Shown here: piece by piece, positions 1-7,810 of the stretch | Layout: every line of letters begins with the position of its first letter | How positions within the stretch are numbered: the first letter of the stretch is position 1 | Assembly: GCA_009377395.1 (NCBI GenBank) | Contig: WHUB01000010.1 | Location: forward strand, 1 to 64,000 | DNA: 64,000 bases | From: Actinophytocola sp. | GTDB lineage: Bacteria > Actinomycetota > Actinomycetes > Mycobacteriales > Pseudonocardiaceae | Direction: 5' to 3' | Program-made: the position numbers and the translations under genes | Notes under the pieces: generated by a model | What the model saw: the letters and a program-made list of their open reading frames with translations, nothing else | Told to the model about the DNA's origin: nothing | Database searches by the model: none

Positions 1-408
1 CGCGGGCTGGACAAGCTCGGCTACGTCCACGACCGCCGCAGCCAGCGGGCTGCCCGCCTCGGCGGGGAGGACCCCGGCGAGCTGCTGCCCGGCGTGCACC
101 GCATCGCCTCGCTGGCCAAGCGGTGGCTGCTGGGCACCCACCAGGGCTCCGGGGACGCCGCCCACCTGCCCGGCTACTTCAACGAGTTCGTGTTCCGCTT
201 CAACCGCCGCCGCTCCCGCAGCCGAGGCCTGGTCTTCTACCGCGTCCTCCAGCTCGCCGTCGCCCACGACCCGGTCCGCTACAAGGACCTCATCGTCGAC
301 CCGACGCCGAAGAAGGTGCCGCCCGTCCCACCGGGACGCTGGGGACACCCGCCCAGCCTCGAGCGCGCAGCGGCGAACCGTCCATGGAGAACCGCTGACC
401 TGGGCTAG
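1..408 (+). CDS. IS1595-family (ISXO2-like) transposase, C-terminal part
   Basis: The reading frame is open from the first base and stops at TAG 406-408, so only the last ~135 residues are in the window. The segment with LLGTHQG, then about a dozen residues, then YFNEFVFRFNRR is the characteristic C-terminal end of the DDE transposases of the IS1595/ISXO2 group, which move the element by cut-and-paste. The catalytic DDE core lies mostly to the left, outside the window. The terminal ~35 residues are proline- and arginine-rich and look like read-out past the usual end. The sequence just after the stop (about 403-425) could be the right inverted repeat, but the left end is not visible. Family assignment is good; whether the gene is intact cannot be judged. 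Confidence 0.75.
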   Translation, partial: RGLDKLGYVHDRRSQRAARLGGEDPGELLPGVHRIASLAKRWLLGTHQGSGDAAHLPGYFNEFVFRFNRRRSRSRGLVFYRVLQLAVAHDPVRYKDLIVDPTPKKVPPVPPGRWGHPPSLERAAANRPWRTADLG

Positions 409-614
409 TCCGGTTAAATGGATAGCTCTAAGTGGCTATATTGCCAGTCCGACGCGTGCACCCAGTGGACCGCAACGTCACCATGGCAACCATAAGACGC
501 CGTGACCCCTCCGTGACCCGAACTGGAGCAAATCCAGTACTCTCAGGCATACTCAGCGCGGTGCCGGAGACCTGGAGTGCCTGGTAGAAGCCCTGGTCAG
601 CGCGCTGTGCTTCA

Positions 615-657
615 CTTACAAGCAGGGGGTCGCTGGTTCGAACCCAGCTGCGCCCAC
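615..657 (+). other. 3' half of a tRNA gene (TAC anticodon loop to 3' end), probable att site
   Basis: The segment contains an anticodon loop CTTACAA followed by GCAGG, then a perfect T-arm (GCTGG, loop TTCGAAC, CCAGC) and the 3' acceptor strand TGCGCCC plus discriminator A. No matching 5' half exists upstream: the acceptor partner GGGCGCA and a D-arm are absent. The TAC anticodon would fit a valine tRNA. A tail running from the anticodon loop to the 3' end is the usual core that tyrosine recombinases duplicate when an element integrates into a tRNA gene. So this is best read as the attachment-site copy left at one end of an integrated element, with the IS1595 remnant on the element side. It is not a functional tRNA. 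Confidence 0.6.
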
Positions 658-837
658 GGTATAGCCATTGCCGTTCTCGGCGGCGATTCCCTCGATCAAC
701 GTCGTGATGTGCGCGATGCCCGGCTGTGTCAGCTCCGCCCCGTTCCGATCCTGCGTCTCGCGGAGCGCGTTGAGCGTGTGTCCGCAGCTCCAGATCGTGC
801 CTATGTGTGGGCCGTGTGGTTGCTTCGCCTGGTTCAT
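616..837 (-). CDS. Weak hypothetical ORF ending inside the tRNA tail
   Basis: A 73-residue frame starts at ATG 837 (MNQAKQPHGPHIGTIW...) and stops at TAA 618-616. Its last ~15 residues are simply the reverse strand of the tRNA tail (GFEPATP), a familiar artefact. The first ~58 residues have a plausible, less GC-biased composition and could be the end of a small gene of a mobile element. No ribosome binding site is evident upstream of the ATG and no family is recognised. Kept only because the stretch is otherwise unexplained. Confidence 0.25.
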   Translation of the reverse strand: MNQAKQPHGPHIGTIWSCGHTLNALRETQDRNGAELTQPGIAHITTLIEGIAAENGNGYTVGAAGFEPATPCL

Positions 838-852
838 GTACGATTCCGCCGT

Positions 853-2244
853 ATGACCAGGCGTGTTGTTTACCTGCATGTCGGCGCCCCGAAAACCGGC
901 ACAACGTATCTGCAAGCCGTCGTGGGGTCAAACCGCGACGTCCTCGCTTCGCGCGGTGTGTTCGTGCCGGGACGTAACCACGTCGATCACTTCAGAGCGG
1001 GGTTCGACCTGCGGGGCCTGGAGAAGGACCCGCGTGACCCGCACCGGGAATGGAAAGGCGCCTGGGACGAGCTGGCGACCGAGATACGCCAGTCGGAGCA
1101 CGAGATCTCGGTCGTCTCGGATGAACGGCTCTCGTCCTGCACCTCGGAGCAAGCCCAGCGGGCGGTGTCGTCGCTCGCCCCGGTCGAGGTGCGCGTCATC
1201 TACGTGACGCGCGACCCGGCCGGGCTGCTGTCGGCCGAGTGGCAGGAGCACGTCAAACACGGCGACCGCCGCTCGTTCGACGCCTGGCTCGACGACACGC
1301 TCGACCCCAAGGGCCACGAGTGGTACTGGAAGGTCCACGGCGTCGGCGACGTGCTGCGGCGCTGGGGCGCGGCCGTGCCGGTCAACCGGATGTACGTGCT
1401 GACCCTGCCGCCGAAGGGCTCCGATCCCGAACTGCTGTGGCAGCGGTTCTGCTCGATCCTGCACATCGACCCGGAGGGCGTCGACACCGATGTGCGGGCG
1501 AACGTGTCGCTCGGTGTCGAGGGCGCCGAGCTGCTCCGCCGGGTCAACGAGGTGATGCCGGAGGAGTTCCCGCGCTGGCACCACGTCGGCGTCACCCGCG
1601 ACGTCCTCGCGCACCGCATTCTTGCCCCGCGCACCGAGAAGACCTCGATCAACGTGCCGGAGCGGCTGGCCGATCAGGTGGGGGAGTACACGGCACGACT
1701 GATCGACGACATCAAGAACTCCGGGGTCCAGGTCGTCGGCGACCTCGAGGAGCTCAACAAGCCGGTCAAGGGCGGCGGCATGCCGAAGTCGCCGAACGTG
1801 GCGGCGACCGCCGTCGGCGGGATCGCCGGACTGCTGGTGCACGTTGGCAGCCTCAACGACGAGCTGCGCGAGGTGCGCGGCAACCTCACCAAGTCGCGCA
1901 ATGAGCACAAGCAGGCGCGTGCCGAACTCGCCAAGGTACGCAATGAGCTGAAGGAGACGCGCGATCAGCTCAAAGAGGTGCGCGGCAATCTCAAGGAGAC
2001 GCGGGGCGAGGTCAAGCAGGTGCGCGAGGAGCTTCGCCAGACCCGGAAGCTGCTGGCCGACGAGCGGTCAGAGCGGAAGACCGCCGTCCGCCGTGCCACC
2101 AAGGCCGAGAACGTGCTGGCGGCGCAGCGACAGCAGCGGCCGTGGCAGCGGATCAAGCGTTGCGTCGTCGAGGTGGGCGAGCAGTCCCGCATGGTCGGCG
2201 GCCCGCTCAAGGCGTACCGCAAGCTCCGCCGCCGCGACAAATAA
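853..2244 (+). CDS. Sulfotransferase-like protein with heptad-repeat C-terminal tail
   Basis: 463 residues from ATG 853, which places the nucleotide-binding loop at the very N-terminus (GAPKTGTTYL, residues 11-20), as in PAPS-dependent sulfotransferases where this 5'-phosphosulfate loop opens the protein. A second signature, YVTRDP near residue 118, fits the 3'-phosphate-binding segment. The frame stays open upstream to 577, but that extension runs through the tRNA remnant and is rejected. Residues ~334-425 form an unbroken coiled coil with a strict seven-residue period of the type (V/T)R-x-x-L-K-E, very charged and repeated about nine times. A basic tail follows (QRIKRC to the end). The likely role is sulfation of a glycan or glycolipid; the acceptor is unknown. 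It converges with the Nudix gene with no gap. Confidence 0.7.
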   Translation: MTRRVVYLHVGAPKTGTTYLQAVVGSNRDVLASRGVFVPGRNHVDHFRAGFDLRGLEKDPRDPHREWKGAWDELATEIRQSEHEISVVSDERLSSCTSEQAQRAVSSLAPVEVRVIYVTRDPAGLLSAEWQEHVKHGDRRSFDAWLDDTLDPKGHEWYWKVHGVGDVLRRWGAAVPVNRMYVLTLPPKGSDPELLWQRFCSILHIDPEGVDTDVRANVSLGVEGAELLRRVNEVMPEEFPRWHHVGVTRDVLAHRILAPRTEKTSINVPERLADQVGEYTARLIDDIKNSGVQVVGDLEELNKPVKGGGMPKSPNVAATAVGGIAGLLVHVGSLNDELREVRGNLTKSRNEHKQARAELAKVRNELKETRDQLKEVRGNLKETRGEVKQVREELRQTRKLLADERSERKTAVRRATKAENVLAAQRQQRPWQRIKRCVVEVGEQSRMVGGPLKAYRKLRRRDK

Positions 2245-2712
2245 CTAGCCGTCGAGCCGCTCGCGCAGCCGGTCGAGGAGGTCGCGCTGTCCGGCGACGA
2301 TCTTCGTGGCCGCCTCGTCGATGCCGAACCAGGCCACCCGGTCGATCTCGGGAAACTCTCGCAGCCGCCCGGATCCCCTCGGCCACTCCATCTCGAAGGT
2401 GCCGGGATCGATCGCGTCCGGATCGAGGTCACCCGCGACCGCCCAGGCCGTCACCACCTTGCCGCCGGACTGCCTGACCTCGCCCAGGTCGAGCAGCTCA
2501 CCGGACGGCGGTTCGACGCCCAGCTCCTCACGGAACTCACGGAGCGCCGCCGCGCGTGGTCCCTCGGCGTCGTCATACTCGCCCTTCGGGATCGACCACG
2601 CCCCGTCGTCGCGCCGCGCCCAGAACGGCCCGCCCATGTGGGCGAGCAGCACTTCGGCCACTCCCGCGCGCCGGCGGTAGACGAGAATGCCCGCACTTCG
2701 CTTGCCTGCCAC
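2245..2712 (-). CDS. Nudix hydrolase
   Basis: 155 residues, of normal size for a single-domain Nudix protein. The Nudix box is complete at residues 44-66: G-x5-E-x7-REF-x-EE-x-G-V (GEYDDAEG...REFREELGV), so the metal-binding glutamates are present and the enzyme should cleave a nucleoside-diphosphate-linked substrate. N-terminal SAGILVYRR is typical of housekeeping or ADP-ribose/diadenosine-type Nudix proteins. Substrate cannot be read from the sequence. It stops directly against the end of the convergent sulfotransferase gene; a ~240-base gap separates its start from the divergent secreted-peptide gene. Confidence 0.85.
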   Translation of the reverse strand: MAGKRSAGILVYRRRAGVAEVLLAHMGGPFWARRDDGAWSIPKGEYDDAEGPRAAALREFREELGVEPPSGELLDLGEVRQSGGKVVTAWAVAGDLDPDAIDPGTFEMEWPRGSGRLREFPEIDRVAWFGIDEAATKIVAGQRDLLDRLRERLDG

Positions 2713-2952
2713 GGTCCGCAGTCTGCCGCACGGTGGCGGTGCGTCGCGGACGGCTCAGGTTCTCACTCCTTCCGGGCGGGAAAATCGCGCGGCCCAGTGG
2801 TTTCGTGACGACCTCGGGTCGATCACCGAGCGTGATTGCTGGCATTCGGGTAGTCATCGGACTCTTGGCGAGTGGTGTCGCCGCCGGGATCTCCCGATCA
2901 AGGGCCGTTTGCCCTGATCCTGAGGTTCCACCGCGAACCAGGAGGTAGCGAG

Positions 2953-3144
2953 ATGCGACGGACCACACGATTAGCAGGACTGACGGCCGCGATGGCGACA
3001 GGCGCGCTGGTGCTGGCGCCGGCCGCGCATGCGGCGCCCAGCGCGGACACGACGATGACATCGCGCGCGCACATCGTCATCGACATCTTCCACGGCGACA
3101 ACCTGCTGATCACGATCGGCAGTCTCCACATCAGCCTCGGGTAG
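2953..3144 (+). CDS. Small secreted peptide, 63 residues
   Basis: ATG 2953 follows an excellent ribosome binding site (GGAGG at 2941-2945), so an upstream GTG at 2872 is not needed. Residues 1-28 form a signal peptide: RR near the start, a hydrophobic core (GLTAAMATGALVLAP) and a signal peptidase I site AHA-A. The mature peptide is only ~35 residues (from APSADTT), lacks cysteine, and ends in two alternating polar/hydrophobic segments (HIVIDIF and LLITIGSLHISLG) that would form amphipathic beta strands. No family is recognised. A long hairpin follows the stop at once. It could be a structural cell-surface peptide or a signal; this is a guess from shape only. Confidence 0.7.
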   Translation: MRRTTRLAGLTAAMATGALVLAPAAHAAPSADTTMTSRAHIVIDIFHGDNLLITIGSLHISLG

Positions 3145-3186
3145 GCGCGCTCGCCCCGCGCGCCTGCGCGATCGCTGGGGGCGGTT

Positions 3187-3269
3187 GGGACACGGCAGTT
3201 CGGGGGGAGGGCCGTTGCCGGTGGCGGGACCCGCGAGCCTCCCTCCACCGGCGCGGCCCTCCGTGTCCC
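3187..3269. terminator. Long nested imperfect hairpin downstream of the secreted peptide
   Basis: Three paired blocks nest around one centre: GGGACACGG (3187-3195) with CCGTGTCCC (3261-3269), AGGGCCG (3208-3214) with CGGCCCT (3254-3260), and GCCGGTGG (3217-3224) with CCACCGGC (3245-3252), leaving a 20-base loop and one asymmetric bulge. That is 24 base pairs in total. There is no T-run, so it is not a classical intrinsic terminator. It lies 42 bases after the peptide stop and may end or stabilise that transcript, or be a structured leader for the monooxygenase gene. Confidence 0.5.
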
Positions 3270-3291
3270 GCCGTTGGCGTCTCGCTCCTCA

Positions 3292-3314
3292 TTCAGATAC
3301 CATCAGTATCTGAA
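3292..3314. promoter_or_regulatory. Perfect inverted repeat, probable operator
   Basis: TTCAGATAC, five bases, then GTATCTGAA: nine-base arms, perfectly complementary. It sits 34 bases before the monooxygenase start, where a TetR- or MarR-type dimer would control the promoter. Its AT-rich character stands out from the surroundings. No regulator gene is adjacent, so the protein that reads it is unknown. Confidence 0.55.
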
Positions 3315-3347
3315 AATGGCGACGAGGCGGATTGCGAGGCAGTGCCG

Positions 3348-4838
3348 ATGACGGGTGACGTGCGCGAGGTGGTGATCGTCGGGGCCGGGTTCTCCGGGGT
3401 CTGTGCGGCGATCCGGCTCAAAGAGGCGGGCATCCACGACATCGTCCTGCTGGAACGCGCCGACGACATCGGCGGCACCTGGCGCGACAACCGCTATCCC
3501 GGCGTCGCGGTGGACATCCCCTCGGTGACCTACCAGTTCTCGTTCGCGCAGAAGAGCGACTGGCGCCGGGTGTTCGCGCGCGGCGCCGAGGTCAAGTCCT
3601 ACGTCGACGAGGTCGCCGACCGGTACCGCATCCGCGAGCACGTGCGCTTCGGCGCCGAGGTCGTCGACGCCGAGTTCGACGAGGACGAGCACGTCTGGCG
3701 CATCACCACCGCCGACGGCGCCACGACCACCGCGCGGTTCCTGATCTCGGCGCACGGTGTGTTCTCGCAGGCCAAGTACCCCGACATCGAGGGCGTCGAG
3801 GACTTCGCCGGAAAGATCATCCACACGCTGAACTGGGACGACGAGCACGACCTCACCGGCGAGCGCGTCGGGGTGATCGGCACTGGCGCGTCCTCGGTGC
3901 AGCTCGTGCCCGAGATCGCCCCGAAGGTGGCCCGGCTCGACGTCTACCAGCGCACCCCGATCTGGGTGGTGCCCCGGCCGGACGTGCGGGTGCCACCGCT
4001 GGTCCGGCGGCTGTTCGGCGCGCTGCCGCCCGCGCGCTGGGCCGCGCGCGCCGCCATCAGCGCCGGCATCGAGCTGGCGATGTTGTTCGGCGTCACCAAC
4101 CACGCCCGGATGCCGTTCCTGGTCAGGGCGATCCGGCGGCTGTCGGAGCGCCACCTCGAACGCCAGGTGCCCGACGCCGACCTGCGGCAACGGCTGCGGC
4201 CGCAGTACGAGTTCGGCTGCAAGCGCCCGGCGCTGTCCAACGACTACTGGCGCAGCTTCACCCGCGACAACGTCGATCTCGTCACCGAGAAGATCCAGCG
4301 GATCCTGCCGCACGGCATCGAGACCGTCGACGGCCAGGTCCGCGAGATCGACACCCTCATCCTCGCGACCGGGTTCAAGTTCCTCGAGTACGACAGCGTG
4401 CCCGGCTACGCGGTGCGCGGCGAGAGCGGCGTCGACCTGCGGGACTGGTGGCTCGAGCACCGCTACCAGGCCTACGAGGGCATCAGCGTCACCGGCTTCC
4501 CGAACCTGTTCCTGATCCCGGCGCCGCAGTTCGCGACCAGCTGGTCCTGGCTGGTCATGGTCGAGTCGCAGACCAGGCACGCGCAGCGGGTCATCAGCCA
4601 CGCCCGCCGTCAGGGCGCGACGTACGCCGGGGTGCGCCCCGGGGCGCAACGGCAGTTCTATCGAGCGATGGACTCCGGCCACGAGAAGACGCTGTTCCTC
4701 GACCCGTCCTGCGCCGGGTCGAACAGCTACTACCTCGATCGCGACGGCCGGCCGTCAATCGTGCGGCCGCAGTCGAGTGTCACCGTGCGCTGGCGAGCCG
4801 GCCACTTCCCGCTCGACGACTACGAACTGCGGAGTTGA
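3348..4838 (+). CDS. Baeyer-Villiger-type flavin monooxygenase
   Basis: 496 residues. The FAD-binding loop is GAGFSG (12-17), followed by GGTW at ~47 (ERADDIGGTW-RDNRYPG), the Baeyer-Villiger fingerprint F-x-G-x3-H-x3-W as FAGKIIHTLNW (~154-164), the NADPH loop GTGASS (~178) and a C-terminal ATG motif (ILATGFKF). These show an NAD(P)H- and O2-dependent enzyme that inserts oxygen next to a ketone or hydroxylates a lipophilic substrate. ATG 3348 is chosen because the GAGG at 3335-3338 is well spaced from it; GTG 3342 is the alternative. An inverted-repeat operator lies upstream and an intrinsic terminator follows, so it looks like a single-gene unit with its own inducible control. The substrate is unknown. 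Confidence 0.88.
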   Translation: MTGDVREVVIVGAGFSGVCAAIRLKEAGIHDIVLLERADDIGGTWRDNRYPGVAVDIPSVTYQFSFAQKSDWRRVFARGAEVKSYVDEVADRYRIREHVRFGAEVVDAEFDEDEHVWRITTADGATTTARFLISAHGVFSQAKYPDIEGVEDFAGKIIHTLNWDDEHDLTGERVGVIGTGASSVQLVPEIAPKVARLDVYQRTPIWVVPRPDVRVPPLVRRLFGALPPARWAARAAISAGIELAMLFGVTNHARMPFLVRAIRRLSERHLERQVPDADLRQRLRPQYEFGCKRPALSNDYWRSFTRDNVDLVTEKIQRILPHGIETVDGQVREIDTLILATGFKFLEYDSVPGYAVRGESGVDLRDWWLEHRYQAYEGISVTGFPNLFLIPAPQFATSWSWLVMVESQTRHAQRVISHARRQGATYAGVRPGAQRQFYRAMDSGHEKTLFLDPSCAGSNSYYLDRDGRPSIVRPQSSVTVRWRAGHFPLDDYELRS

Positions 4839-4856
4839 TCTGCCAGCACCGCGACG

Positions 4857-4893
4857 GCGGGCCAGGAGCCGGGTGGCTCCTGGCCCGCTTTTT
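4857..4893 (+). terminator. Strong intrinsic terminator
   Basis: Arms GCGGGCCAGGAGCC (4857-4870) and GGCTCCTGGCCCGC (4875-4888) are a perfect 14-bp stem with a GGGT loop, followed by TTTTT (4889-4893). It starts 18 bases after the monooxygenase stop and insulates the exopolysaccharide operon. Confidence 0.95.
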
Positions 4894-5045
4894 CGTGGCC
4901 TTTCGGCCCGTAACTCTTTCAGGTGAGCGCGCGACGTTAGGGGCAGTTACTCGCAAATAGCCCAAAAGTGCACGGAATTCGCACCAAACGGCATGCGCGC
5001 GGAGGTGTGGGGCCGCGCCACAGGACCAGGCAGGGGCGGGAAGAA
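4894..5045 (+). promoter_or_regulatory. Probable promoter and leader of the rightward polysaccharide operon
   Basis: 152 bases lie between the terminator and the GTG of the sugar-transferase gene. The part at 4935-4990 is AT-richer (TTACTCGCAAATAGCCC and GTGCACGGAATTCG), as expected for a promoter, but no clear -35/-10 pair can be named. A ribosome binding site (GGGAAGAA) precedes the start. As every gene to 15583 is coupled or closely spaced, this is the only obvious promoter position for that arm. Confidence 0.4.
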
Positions 5046-6575
5046 GTGACCGAGGACGTCGACTCCCGGCTCGCGCGTCCGGTACCGGCGGAGCCCACCG
5101 CCCCCGCGCGGCTGCGACGCCAGCGCACCGGAACCTACCGGGAGCGGCGCGGGCCGGTCGTCACCCCGGCCACCCGCTGGGAGCCGCGCTACCGGCAGGC
5201 GGTGATCGGCGCCGACGTCGCCGCGACGACGCTGGTCGTCGTCACCGTCGGCGCCGTGATGAAGCTGCGCCACCCGGACTGGACGGTGCCACAACTGGTC
5301 ACGCTCGAGGTGCTGACCGTGCTCGCGGTCGCCTGCGCGCTCGGGCTGAGCCGGGTGTGGCACCCGGTGGTGCTCGGCCAGGGCCCCGACGAGTTCAGCA
5401 GGCTCGGCAAGGGACTGTTCGCCTCGGTCGTCGCGCTCAACCTCTCGCTGCTCGCCGTCGGCACCCCGGCGGGGGCGCGGCTGTGGGTGTTCGTCGTCGT
5501 GCCCGCCATCGCGCTGCTGGTGTTCCCGCAGCGCTACCTGCTGCGGCGGCTGCTGCACCGGCAACGGCACCGGGGCAGATGCCTGCTGCCGGTGATCGCC
5601 GCGGGCAACCCCGCCGCGATCCGCGACCTCATCGCCCGCACCAGGCTCGCCGCCCACGTCGGCTGGCGGGTGGACGCGGTCTGCACCGAGACCGGCACCG
5701 CCGAGCGGGGCACCGACCTCGACGGCGTGCCCGTCATCGGCACCTTCCTCGACGTCGCCGAGCACGTGCGGCGGGGCGGTTACCGCATCGTCGCCATCAC
5801 CCCTGACAGCTACTGGACGCCGGAACGGCTGCGCAGGCTCGCCTGGGACCTCGAAGGCACCGGCACCGAGATGGTCATCGCCCCCGGGCTGATGGAGGTG
5901 GCGGGGCCGAGGCTGCACATCAGCGGCGTGCTCGGGCTGCCGCTGCTGCGGGTCAGCGAGCCCGCCTTCACCGGGTTCCGCCGGGTGGTCAAGGAACTCG
6001 TCGACCGGGGCGGCGCCGCGCTGCTGCTCCTGCTGCTCGCGCCGCTGGTGCTGATCGTGTCGGTGCTGATCGCGGTGGAAAGCAGGGGACCGGTGTTCTA
6101 CCGGCAGCGCCGGGTCGGCAAGGACGGCAGGCTGTTCACGATCGTCAAGTTCCGCACCATGGTCTCCGGCGCCGACGCCCAGCTGCCCGCGCTCGCCGAC
6201 GGCAACCAGGGCGCCGGTCCGCTGTTCAAGCTGCGCGAGGACCCGCGCATCACCCGAGTCGGCGCGGTGCTGCGCCGCTGCTCGCTGGACGAGCTGCCGC
6301 AGCTGTTCAACGTGCTCGCCGGGACGATGTCGCTGGTCGGGCCGCGCCCGCCGCTGCCGAGCGAGTGCGCCGAGTACGCACCGCACGAGCAGCGCAGGTT
6401 GCTGGTCAAGCCGGGCATGACCGGGCTGTGGCAGGTCAGCGGGCGCAGCGACCTGCCGTGGGAGGAGTCGGTGCGGCTCGACCTGCGCTACGTCGAGGAC
6501 TGGTCGCTCGCCCTCGACGCGGTGATCTTGTGGAAGACGATCAGGGCCGTCGTGAGCGGGCAGGGGGCGTATTGA
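5046..6575 (+). CDS. Polyprenyl-phosphate sugar-1-phosphate transferase (initiating glycosyltransferase)
   Basis: 509 residues from GTG 5046, chosen for the GGGAAGAA ribosome binding site. About four N-terminal membrane helices (ending near residue 175) are followed by a cytosolic Rossmann-like region, then a fifth helix at ~320 (GGAALLLLLLAPLVLIVSVLI) and the bacterial sugar transferase domain with KFRTM, DELPQLFNVLAG-TMSLVGPRP and PGMTGLWQVSGR. This is the WbaP/CpsE-type layout. The enzyme transfers a sugar-1-phosphate from a nucleotide sugar onto undecaprenyl phosphate in the membrane and so begins repeat-unit assembly. First gene of the operon; its TGA overlaps the next ATG by one base. 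The sugar (glucose, galactose or other) cannot be deduced. Confidence 0.92.
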   Translation: MTEDVDSRLARPVPAEPTAPARLRRQRTGTYRERRGPVVTPATRWEPRYRQAVIGADVAATTLVVVTVGAVMKLRHPDWTVPQLVTLEVLTVLAVACALGLSRVWHPVVLGQGPDEFSRLGKGLFASVVALNLSLLAVGTPAGARLWVFVVVPAIALLVFPQRYLLRRLLHRQRHRGRCLLPVIAAGNPAAIRDLIARTRLAAHVGWRVDAVCTETGTAERGTDLDGVPVIGTFLDVAEHVRRGGYRIVAITPDSYWTPERLRRLAWDLEGTGTEMVIAPGLMEVAGPRLHISGVLGLPLLRVSEPAFTGFRRVVKELVDRGGAALLLLLLAPLVLIVSVLIAVESRGPVFYRQRRVGKDGRLFTIVKFRTMVSGADAQLPALADGNQGAGPLFKLREDPRITRVGAVLRRCSLDELPQLFNVLAGTMSLVGPRPPLPSECAEYAPHEQRRLLVKPGMTGLWQVSGRSDLPWEESVRLDLRYVEDWSLALDAVILWKTIRAVVSGQGAY

Positions 6576-7810
6576 TGCGAGAGTGCCGGTTGTGTGGCTC
6601 GGACGCGCTGGCCAGCGTGCTCGACCTGGGCGCGACACCTCCCTGCGAACGGGTGCTGACCGAGGCGATGCTGGACGAACCGGAGCCGACCTACCCGCTG
6701 CACCTGCGGGTGTGCGAGTCCTGTCTGCTGGCGCAGATCCCGGCGCTGATCACGCCGGAGGACACTTTCCGCGAGTACGCCTACTACTCCTCGTACTCGA
6801 CGTCCTGGGTCGAGCATGCCCGCCGGTTCGTGCACGACACCGCCGAGCGGCTCGGCCTCGGTGACGACGCCTTCGTCGTCGAGGTCGCCAGCAACGACGG
6901 CTACCTGCTGCGGCACTGCGTCGAGCGGGGCGTCCGCTGCCTCGGCATCGAACCGTCCGTCAACGTCGGCGCCGCCGCGCGCGAGGCCGGGGTGCCGACG
7001 CTGACCGCGTTCCTCGACCCCGATCTCGGCGCCGATGTGCGCACCACCCACGGGCCGGCTGACCTGGTCGTCGCCAACAACGTCTACGCCCACGTGCCCC
7101 ACATCGTCGGCTTCACCGAGGGGCTGCGACGGCTCGTCGCCGACGACGGCTGGGTGTCGATCGAGGTGCACCACCTGCTCGCGCTGATCGAGCGCAACCA
7201 GTTCGACACCATCTACCACGAGCATTTCCAGTACTACACCGTCGTGTCGGCGCAGCGGGCGCTCGCCTCCGGCGGGCTCGCGCTCGTCGACGTCGAGGAG
7301 CTGGCGACCCACGGCGGCTCGCTGCGGCTGTGGGCCCGTCCCGAGGAGGCCGCGGACGGGCCGAGCGAGCGGATGCTCGACGTGCTCGCGCGGGAGAAGG
7401 CGGCCGGGCTGCACGAGCTGTCCGGCTACATCGGGTTCGGCCGGCGGGTGGACGCGCTGCGACGGGAGCTGCTGCGGTTCCTCATCGCCGCCGCCGAGCG
7501 GGGCGAGCAGGTCGTCGGCTACGGTGCGCCGGGCAAGGGCAACACGCTGCTGAACTACTGCGGCATCCGGCCGGACTTGCTCGCCTACACCGTCGATCGC
7601 AACCCGTACAAGCACGGCACCTACACCCCCGGCGTGCGGATCCCGATCCTGCCGACCGAGCGCATCGCGGCCGACCGGCCGGACTACGTGCTGGTGCTGC
7701 CGTGGAACCTGCGCGACGAGATCACCGCGCAACTGTCCTTTGTGGGCGAATGGGGCGGCAGGCTGGTTTTCCCCATACCCAGCGTCGAGATCGTCGAGGT
7801 GGCGTCATGA
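6575..7810 (+). CDS. SAM-dependent C-methyltransferase of the NDP-sugar type
   Basis: 411 residues. N-terminal CRLCGS (C4, C7) plus later cysteines form the zinc-binding domain of this group, followed by a class I SAM-binding domain (VVEVASNDGYLL, ~100-111), a catalytic-region EVHHLLALIERNQFDTIYHEH segment that is here read in pieces (EVHHLL, then YHEHFQYYT), and a C-terminal domain with GYGAPGKGNTLLNY (~316). This is the architecture of sugar C-methyltransferases such as TylC3/NovU that methylate keto-deoxysugars. ATG 6575 overlaps the previous stop (TGATG), and its own stop overlaps the next start (ATGA). In context it likely makes a branched NDP-sugar with the nucleotidyltransferase next door. 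Confidence 0.82.
   Translation: MRECRLCGSDALASVLDLGATPPCERVLTEAMLDEPEPTYPLHLRVCESCLLAQIPALITPEDTFREYAYYSSYSTSWVEHARRFVHDTAERLGLGDDAFVVEVASNDGYLLRHCVERGVRCLGIEPSVNVGAAAREAGVPTLTAFLDPDLGADVRTTHGPADLVVANNVYAHVPHIVGFTEGLRRLVADDGWVSIEVHHLLALIERNQFDTIYHEHFQYYTVVSAQRALASGGLALVDVEELATHGGSLRLWARPEEAADGPSERMLDVLAREKAAGLHELSGYIGFGRRVDALRRELLRFLIAAAERGEQVVGYGAPGKGNTLLNYCGIRPDLLAYTVDRNPYKHGTYTPGVRIPILPTERIAADRPDYVLVLPWNLRDEITAQLSFVGEWGGRLVFPIPSVEIVEVAS

Larger units (their letters stand above)
409..852. other. Gene-poor junction between IS remnant and sulfotransferase
   Basis: These 444 bases contain no convincing complete gene. They hold the probable IS end (409-425), the 3' half of a tRNA gene (615-657) and one weak leftward reading frame (616-837). 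Base composition is visibly less GC-rich than in the flanking genes. The stretch reads as the edge of a mobile element rather than native intergenic DNA. Confidence 0.5.

Noticed and set aside
577-852. Upstream extension of the sulfotransferase reading frame
   Set aside because: It runs through the tRNA 3' half and lacks conserved sequence; the catalytic P-loop sits right after ATG 853.
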